Assembly: GCA_954871525.1 (NCBI GenBank)
Contig: OX940870.1
Span: 4,743,501-4,807,500 of the forward strand
DNA: 64,000 bases
Direction of reading: 5' to 3'
Source of the DNA: Parietaria judaica
Lineage: Eukaryota > Streptophyta > Magnoliopsida > Rosales > Urticaceae
This document shows positions 21,601-31,400 of this stretch, in pieces. The position numbers were made by a program, and so were the translations under genes. Below the pieces are notes generated by a model. It was not told the origin of the DNA. It saw only the letters and a program-made list of their open reading frames with translations, and did no database searches. Numbering within the stretch: the stretch's first letter is position 1; the number at the start of each line of letters is the position of its first letter.

Positions 21601-24600
21601 GAGATTCGGCCTCCGGATGCGGAAATGACGTAGCAATCGTTCTTGGAGAGCGTGAAGCAAGAGAACATGTCCTCTGCCCTCGCATCCCTCAGCTTGTTGG
21701 TCACCGGTCCCCGCTTGGGCGGCTCCATGAACACCGGAGCCTCCTTGGTTGTGCCCTAAACCGTGAGAGGTTTTCGTTATTAGTAAAATGGAAATAGCTA
21801 GTCTCATGCATTCTTGATTGTTTTCATGCCTTGAATATTGATGTCATCTTTGAAATTCTTTAAAAAATGTTACCTTGCCGGACAAGTTACATCCAGTTCG
21901 GCGCCACGTCCAGAGAAGGTGGACTCCGTTCAGCGCCAGTGCGATGATCGCATTGCCTTTGTTTGAGAAGATCAGTTTTGAAATCTGCAATATGGTGGCA
22001 AGAAAAGCGTATTGATGACAGTAACAAAAATAAATAAAAGCTTAAAAAAGTTTCTAATCAAGTATTACTGGCATGATATAACATGAAATATGAGTAATAT
22101 AAAAGCAAACCCCTAAAAATCTAATATTTAAAATGTTGAAAATAATTGCAGTTAAATAAAATTGAGGTAGCGTCGAGCGTGTAGAAATGTCGAACACTCA
22201 AGACGAACGGTCTATCCAATTACTGGGATTTATTCCGACGTTAAAACGTTACGTAAAACGGCTATATTGATTATAACAGCTATGAATATTGAATTCATTT
22301 TATTACGTTACGGATTAATTGCAATTTATTAGTAGCCGTTATAGAATTGATTGGCAATCAATTCATTGTCTCCTTCCCGCATCTATAAATTGAAGTGACC
22401 TCGAACCCATTCGACACACCACAATCGAAATCAATTTCCAAAATCTCTCTAGAAACTATGAGTTTGCTTCCCGGTTTTTCACTCCGCAAACTCAAGTTTT
22501 CATGTTTCCCATCGTTTTATGTCGTGAGTCTTTCGGTAACGGAGTTCAAGAAGGTTCAGTACGCCGGTGAACCTTCGAAGTGCTACGGAGTTCTCGGTCA
22601 TCCCGTTATATCCTGGGAAGCTATCGCCTAACGAACCTCAAGCACGTAGAGGAGGCGAATCAAGCTTTAAGGAGAGCGTCCAACGCGTCTCGGGAACCGC
22701 TAACTATTTTCTATTTTACAGGATATCAAACAAGTTCTGGTTCAAAGCGACAAGCCGGTTCTTGTCGATCCAAGATTCTTTCGATAAGTATCATCGAATC
22801 TATTCGCTACTGTTTTTACTATAATTTTTTTTCTCATTATCATCATGTATAGAAATTATACCCAACATAAAATAAATGAACAAATTTAATAATGTACAAA
22901 ATAAACAAAAACTAGGATCTAGACACTCGGTTGGGCATTTTTGCCTCGACCTGATACTCTCGAGACCGAGAACCGGGCTTTAAACGGGGTTGTGGTACAA
23001 AAATTTCCATAGTTGAGACCTACCGAATCGGCGCCTTTCGAAGCTGTAACTCTCAGCGATTGAAGTTGATCTGGCCCGGTTATATCAGATAAGTTCGCGG
23101 GTTTTGTTTCGGCTTCGCTTGAGTTCGGATTCTCTTCCTTAATATTTCTCCCAGGGCCGTTCTAAAAAGATTACAAATTTCACTAGTTTAGTACTGTTAC
23201 ACAAGAAGCCATGAACAAAATTCCGAAAATGATTGACTTCTTGCCTGTGATGTGCCCGTCTGATCAGCTTCGATTTTTGTGACCACGAGCGAGGGATTCT
23301 CAGTCGTCTGCAGTAACTGATGGCCTTCCGGGGTCGCTAAGATCTTAATCTTATTCTCTTTAGCGGAAACAGCCATGAGAGAGCCCGCCTTGTTGAAGCG
23401 GATTCGGGGACTTGCCTATGTAATGAAAAAAGTTCCGATTAAACCGTATTAAGAAACAAACTCTTTAGCCGTGCTAGCTACACATGAGTCGTCGTGAGAA
23501 ATTTACAGGTAGATCTCCTTCGGCGTCAATGGTGGTCAACATATTGACATTGTTTATGTCCCAAACTTTGATTAGATAGTCATTTCCGGCGGCCAAAAAC
23601 TGGTTCTTAGCAATGTCGAACTGAATGACACTTATAGAAGGCTTGAGTAGCCCTAGGTACGCTCTTGTAACGGTACCATCCGCTTCTTTCCACTCGAGAA
23701 TGTGCGACACTCCGTTTTCGCTTGTCCCGCACGAGAACAACCTAAAAGAGGTGGCAAAGCTAAACGTCAAAATCATATATATCATGCCAATTGGGAAAAG
23801 TGAGCATTCGTGACTAAAGTATCAAAGACTGATCCATTAGCTGTGCAGTTTGCGTATAACCTTTTCCCGTCTCCCGTGTAACGCATCATCGTGCATGCAC
23901 GGCCTGAAGAGTCAAAGTCAACCCTTGAAGTGGCTTCGTCGAACAACCACGCTTTGATTTTTCCATCCGCCGATGTTGAGAGCAGGAACTGCGCGTAATA
24001 AAAGGATAAGTAACCAACTTCTAGAGACTTTGTTATTGAAGAAGAAGAAGAAGAAGAAGAAGAAGAAGAAGAAGAAGAAGAAGAAGAAGAAGAAGAAGAA
24101 GAAGAAACCGGTATCGAACCGCCTTACATGAATATGTTCCCGCTTGTGAGGGCAAACAGATGTAACAGGGGCTACGTGGCCTTCAAAGACTTGCAACAGT
24201 GAGCCAGTAGCCACGTCCCACACCTGAATCGACCTCGACGTATCACGTAGTTGAGAATTTGAACTTGTATCTTTCGTGTACAGGCTCAAGCCCTCACAAT
24301 GCAACATTTTGAAGAAAGAAAAAAAAAAGCAATCATTTCTCAAAACAAAACCGAAAACCGACCTTGATAAGCTTGTCATCGCCGCAAGTTATCACACACT
24401 GCGGCTTGTTCGGGTTGCAGAAAGCAATGTCGTTGACACTCCCTACATGAGCTTTGAACTAAAATTTACAGGTAATTATTGTTAAGAAAGCCAAGACAAA
24501 AAGGCTCATAAGTACAATATTTTGACTGAGAAGAGGCGCTGAATCGTACCTCCAAATGCTTCCGGATGTCTCTCCCACCGCGATAACGGTAGATCTGAAT

Positions 24601-25406
24601 CATATCCTTGGAAAATGCAGCTCCTGATCAATGAAACAAGAAATAAAATGTTACTCAATGGTACCGGTTGAGAAGATGAAAATAAAAAAACAAGCTTATT
24701 ACACTCACCAAATGTATTACCATCAGGGGTCCATAAAACGCGCTTAACCGAGACAGAATGGTCCTTCACTAAGCCAGGCTGCGTTTCATTAATAAGTTAT
24801 CGACCGCAGTTATCGGTTTTTGTAAAATTCTGATCATTATACATGCTGGTTATCGATAAATCGGACTATATATCGGAAAATTTATATTTTCGAACTCTTG
24901 GTAAAACCAATTTTAAATAATGAGTAGTGTTTAATTTCTTATCAAGAGTCGTGAGGCTCGAAAGGACATTTTGCGACAAAAATCAAAATATCCAAATTTC
25001 TCGCGTTGAACCACATATATACCAATGCCAAAAAAAATTACAAAAATGGCTGGTCATTTAACGGAGTGTCCCGTTACGTTGTGGTATTATTTGCCGTCAA
25101 TTAATTATAGAAAAACCCATGAAATGCCCAAAAATCACTTAAGGTTTAAGGGAATTGCCCATAGTTTCAAACAATTCATTTATACCCATTTTAAAAATAT
25201 ATTGGACCATATTAACCTTGATCTTAATTATATTTATTTATTTTCGTATTTAATTATTTATTATATATTTATTTTCGAAATTAAATTAATCATCCTTAAA
25301 TTTTGGTTGAAAACTTCCCTTATTAATTAGGTTATCATTTAATTTTGTTATTTTGACCCAAAATTTAATATTTCTCTCTCTCTCTCTTTCCCACTATCCC
25401 TCTCAC

Positions 25407-25496
<90 letters not shown>

Positions 25497-28400
25497 GGAT
25501 TGACCACCATCGCCGGATTCGGGCCGAAAGCGCGACAACTTCGTGCGTGGCTTCGTTGCCGAGGAGGCGGTCGTGGCCTCCGTCGTGGTCGCCCTCCATC
25601 GCGCCTCCTTCCTCCGTCGCGGTCGCCCTCCGTCGCGCATCCTTCCTCCATTGCTCTCCGTCGCGGCGCGATGATCCTTTCCACGCAATCGTAACTGTAA
25701 ATTTATTTACAGTTTTCTGTATATATGTTTACAGTTTTAAGGTAATATATATTTACAGTTTAAATTTGGTTTTTGTATTGGTATGTATATTGGTATTAAT
25801 ATTAGTATATATATTTACAGTTTTTGGTATAAGTATTGGTATTGGTATAGATATTTACAGTTTTGTAGTATTTGTATTGGTATATACATTAGATATTAAT
25901 ATTGGTATATATATTTACAGTTTTTGGTAAGTTCATTTACAATTTGACATCATTTACATTTACAGTTTGACATGATTTCGTAAATTTTGTAATTTTTTGT
26001 AATTTTATTTACAGTTCAAATTGTATATACATATACAATTTTTCGTAATTTTATTTACAGTCTCAAATTGTGAATAATGTTTGTTCGGCATTTCTCATAT
26101 ACAGTTTAAATAATATTGATTGTTAGGGACCAAAAATTCAAAAATCATATTATGTTTTTAATCTTTAAAATATGGAGGATTAATTCAAAAAAGTTTTGTG
26201 AAATCGTTAAAATAGGAATGATTTAATGTTGATTTATTTAGTTGGCTACATTTAAGGAAAATATATATTTTTTATTTTAATTAATAAAAAACGAATTAAT
26301 AATGTGAATTAAAAAGTGAAAGGGCAAATTAGTCCATATTTCAATTTGTTGGTGGTTATAATTACCATAATTAGAAATGGGCATTTTTTTTAAACCTTGA
26401 GTCACAAATGGGCATTTGCCTCATTTACCCATTAATTATTAGCACAGATATTTAAGTAGTTCAACAAATAATTTTGGATATTTTTGCCGCTAATCTTATC
26501 TATTTTTCTTAATTATTGCTTCGTTATAAAAGTGGACATAAAACTTAACGATTCAACCTGTAAGGTTCTTGTGGCCAACTTTTGGGCAGAACCAACATCC
26601 CACAGAACTATCTCTCCATCACTATTCCCAACTGAATGATCCACAAGAAAAATGACACTTGATTAACGATAATCTCTTTTAATTAATAATATAATCATTG
26701 AAGTCATGAGTAATTTTTGAAACACCGACCAAGCAGCAATGTCTGTTTGGAGGGATGGAAGTCCATGCTCGTAGTCGCCGATCTCTGCACTAGTACCCTC
26801 TTCACGCTCCTCGGGATTTCCTCGTCCCAGTTCGGATCCGATTCACCCGAAAACTGAAGAAAACAAACCACTTACTTGTTTAATATTGGATCATTTTCCA
26901 AGAAAGAATTAGAGCAAAATCATGTATAATTAATTAATTACGTTGTCTGAAACTCCAGCGCACAGTGCTTTCATCAGAGCAGCTTCAGTGTCTCCATGAG
27001 GCCTTGAGGTTGCAATTGCTGTAAACACGCGATTTATAGCGGTGAAGACTATATATATATTCAGCACATATAATATTTATTATGCGTGATTTTTGAAGCC
27101 TAATTCCCCGAAACTGCTACCGAAACCCGACTCAGATCAGTCAAATAGTTACATATAGTAAATTGATTTTAAGTATTTCATGTGCTTTCGGTGTAATTCT
27201 AATTTTTTGTATTCTTGGCTTCCAGCCGCCAATGTGTGTCGTAACCCAATCGAGAGAGCGAGTACGAGAATTTGTAAACTAAAGAGTTCCAACTGAATTA
27301 TAATAAATTTGTTTTACAAGTGTCAAGTGGACGCATCTCTCGGAACGAAATATAATTTATGGTATTATTTTTAATACATTTCGTTTCTGCTACTTTTATT
27401 TATTAATTTGGGATTTAGCTCGAAATCGTAATATTATAATGCGTTGGTTAATAAAGTTGTTGCAGAAATATAGTATTCACAAACCCCAATCATCTATCAA
27501 ATCATGTACAGTGTTTATGTGAATTGAAATATTGAATAGAGTTAGAATTGGTTATTTTAGACACGTGCTAATAACCTCACGACCAGGCGCGGATCCAAAG
27601 CTTGAGTTTAGAAATTTTAGCAGTGACTAATAAAATAAAAAAATAACTACTATTTTTTTTTATGAATATTTAACTTTTTTTATTTTTACATTTAATTTTT
27701 GTTAAGAAAAAATTATTTTTGGAGAGATTGTGAGATTATATGTACCTGTACTTCCTTGAGAGGTTTGACCAGCCTGCAGAAATGATCGTTGAAGGGTTTG
27801 TGAGAAATGGAAGTTGGAATCGGAATATTGGAATTGCTTGTAAAATAAAATTTATATATAAAATGTCTCAATTAAAAGCTCAAAATTGTTCAATATCTTA
27901 ATAAAGGCCTCAAATTCAAGTATCTAATAATTTATTTTTCGCTTATGGCATCGAAAATTATTGGACCGGGCGTGAGTTGACATACCCCAGGTGAACTTGC
28001 CATCGGATTTTCGGGCTGACCCCGAGGACACAGCGGATTTGCTGCTGTGATGCTTGCAAACATGATCCACGAGTAGGGTTCTTATTTCGGGATTCATTGC
28101 ACGATTATCCTTGCAAAGCGAATGCTGCCAATTCAAGCTGCTTCAACAAAAACCCAATCCAAGCTCGTTAGTTGAATGAAAAAAATAGTTTATAAGATAA
28201 AAATTGAAAAAAAAAATGTTCAAATTGATTAATTCTGAAATTTATGAAATTGTATATGAAATTTATGTTTTTTATTTGATTAATTACATTGTTCAATTGA
28301 AGAACATGGAAATTGTTTATATGGGTTAGACTGGTAGACATAATAAACATTAAATAGCGCGGGTTTGCGTCTGATATTCTAACACGATTAATCAATGAAG

Positions 28401-31400
28401 CGGGTCTGAGTCTATATAAAATAAGTACGTAAGACCCAGTACGAATGAACACGACACCAAACGCGAATTTCCACCCCTGACATTGATTCTATCTAAATGT
28501 TTTATTATTTCGTAACCTTTGGTTCATGAGTGTTTGCAGCCGGGAATCCTTGACGTTGGGAAACTCCAATTTGTCGTTTAAGAGAGGATTGCCGTTGATG
28601 AGCCTCTTAAGTTCCGGCAACACGCTTGCCCGTGCGGTTTCGGCATCTTTATAATTAGTTAGTTGATGGTGCTCTCTGCCACAAAACAATAATACTATGT
28701 CGTGTCGGAATATATTATACAAATATGTGCATTATTTAAAAAAAAAAAAAAAAAACTAGAAAATTGCCTGAGATTTTCCTTTGTGAGTAGCTGAGTCATC
28801 TCTTTGTACAATCCTTCGTTGAATGTGGCAAAAAATTTCAACTCCTTCACGAGGATATTCAACGCCGTGGCGCGATCATTCCTACTCAGAATATTCAAAC
28901 GGTTCGAGTCACTTGAATAAAATTGCAAAAAAAAAATGATCTTCCCCTTCTTTTAAGTTATCAATAACGCTATAGAACACTCCAAATTATATTCACAAGA
29001 TAACAACTTTAAACACTCTTTTTTTCATACTTGTCGAGTGCCTCGAGGTACTTTTGCTTGCGAAGCTCGAAGTATATCTTCATGGAGTGACGGTTGTCGT
29101 CGAATTTGGTGAACCCCGAGATATATTTCTCCGCCTCTTCCCATTTTCCACCCATTACAAGCTCGTCGAAATAGCCGGAATCGAAGTAAATCCCCGACTC
29201 CTTCTCGAACCTGTAATTAATAATTATTAAAAAAAAGATGATAGAATCTAGTGATCATAGAGGAGAGAGAAACATACGTATGAAGAACGTCTTTGTAGTG
29301 TTCCTCGTCGAGGAACTGCATGATCAGGTAGATCTAGAGCTGTGATACGCGACGTCGCGACTCGTCGCGATGGACGTCGCCAAAATCGCGAGTTTGGGCG
29401 TCGCGACGGGTCGCGACTCGCGACGTCGCGAGAAATCGCGACCAAGAGAAGAGTGGCGAGAAATTGCACGGGTTCTTCGATTTTTCTACTTTGTGGCATA
29501 TGTATCTAGTTTTTTCCAGTGTTAAACTTAGTTAGTTTTTACCCGAATTTTATTATCAAACTTTATCAATAATTTCAAAACTATATTTACATATTTTTAT
29601 TATTTATAGTAATTAATTTATTTCAAAATTAATATTTAAATATGTTATATTATTATTTTGTAACATATTAATTTGTTTGATTTATATGTTCGTTTTTAAT
29701 TTGTAACATATGTTAATAAATATTAATTTGTAGCATATTAATAATTTGAACAAATTTAATCAACAAATATATAATTAAATACGATAAGACGAGATATTAA
29801 AAAAAAGAAGTTGTATTATTCATTGTGAATATTACAATAAGGTGGAAGAGAGCTGTAAATATTCAGTGTAAATATTACAAGATGCCTCACTAAAACCTCT
29901 CTTGTAAAACCCTCCTTAGGGACATAAAACCAAGAGAGGAAAGAGCACATCATTACTCGGGGAACATTGCGTTGAATCTTTCCGTCATTAGCTCCAGATC
30001 GCTTGGCTCGGAGCGTTCGGCAATCACGGGGGGGTTGAACAACAAATCATTCAACACCACAATCTGCTCGACGTGTGTGTTGGTGGTTGACGCCCGCCGG
30101 TCGTTGATGAGATATTGAGCCGTGCTAAAAACGCTCTCCGAAGCAACGCTGGAAATGGGGATGGACAGTATATCCCTCGCCATTCTCGCCAATATCGGAA
30201 ATCTGTCCCGTTGAATCTTCCACCACCTTATCACATCGAACTCGTCGGAGTCTTCGTCGAATAGCAGGCCGTAGTAGCGCTTCAATTCTGTCGGTTGGCC
30301 GTCCGTGTCGCCCGCCAACGGCGTAGTGGATTCCCCGCGACTTACCCGTTGCTTGAGTCTCCGGCTGAAGTCGTATCCCGTCTTGGTTGGGCTTGCCATC
30401 ACTGCCCTTTGCTCCTCCTGTGAGTTGAATTGAGGGAACCGTTTGTTGTATTCACTGTACAATTCATAAAAAGCTTCGTTAACAACATTAACATAATTAC
30501 GATAATCCACCCCTATGTTTTCTCCGATCGCTATCATCATTGGCCCATATGCATCCGAAACATGAGGGTCTAGAATAGCACCGAAGCAAAACGAAAACGG
30601 GGGTGGATCCCAATACGACTTGAATTTTGCAACCATAGACTCAATAAGCGGCGAAATAATAGGGTCGTTTTCGAATTCTTTGAAAGCACACGAAATTTGA
30701 TAAAGACCCGAAAGACCATGATTCAAAGAAGGTTTATTTTGGTTAGAAAAATTTAAAGTAACAGCATAAAAAGGTTTGAGGAAAGCGAGGAATTTCTTCG
30801 CGGTAGCCCATTCCGCCTCCGTGATCCGCGCCTCCGGAGGGAGTTCCTGTCCGAGGAAATGGTCCAAAGGAAGCCTCTGTCTACACACAACTGAAATCAT
30901 TAAATACGTAGAGTTCCATCGCGTATTATTATCTAAACCAAACTTATTAGCTTTATGATTGTGGTCTTTACAAAATCGTCTCCACCTATTGGTGGTCTGA
31001 GGATGCCGGATCCAATCAACAATGCCGCGTAATTTTTCAACATGGTGTGCAATATGTCCCTCGCCCGTTCGTGCAATTAAATTAATTATGTGACAAGCAC
31101 ACCGTTGATGTAAAATATTTCGAAACGGAGAAGCGGGCAACATTGTTTCCAAGATCATAATCGCGGCGTTGTTGCTTGAGGCATTATCTAAGGTAATTGA
31201 AATAACACGATTTTGTAAACCCCAATCACCAAATAATTCAAATAATTTCTCGGCTATGTTTTTTCCGGTATGGCGACACTCGAAAGGCGATAAGTTTAAA
31301 AGTCGTTGACATGGATTCCACTCATCGTCGACGTAGTGGGCGGTCAAACTCATGTAATCATTTAAACTTGGACCGCTCCACAAGTCGGTGGTAAAAGCAA

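Larger units (their letters stand above)
25100..26432. mobile_element. Candidate DNA transposon with long degenerate inverted ends
   Basis: The left end (25115-25165) reads catgaaatgcccaaaaatca then cttaaggtttaagggaattg. The right end (26370-26432) carries the reverse complement of the same pattern: atgggcattt, ttaaaccttgagtcac, aatgggcatttgcctcattt. Alignment of the two shows shared GGGCAT, AAGGTTTAA and TGCCCA blocks in inverse order. Inside are a CT microsatellite (25408-25493), a GC-rich patch (25496-25690), and about 400 bp with many tttacagttt motifs. It sits in the 1.8-kb intron of the TOPLESS-related gene between exons ending at 26558 and starting at 24778. I did not find a clear target-site duplication. 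Confidence 0.5.

Noticed and set aside
22395..22852. Three plus-strand ORFs as a gene nested in the intron
   Set aside because: They overlap one another within the solo LTR and have no recognisable product.
25353..25930. Four ORFs across the CT microsatellite
   Set aside because: Alternating Leu/Ser or Arg/Glu products result from the dinucleotide run; no conserved sequence outside it.
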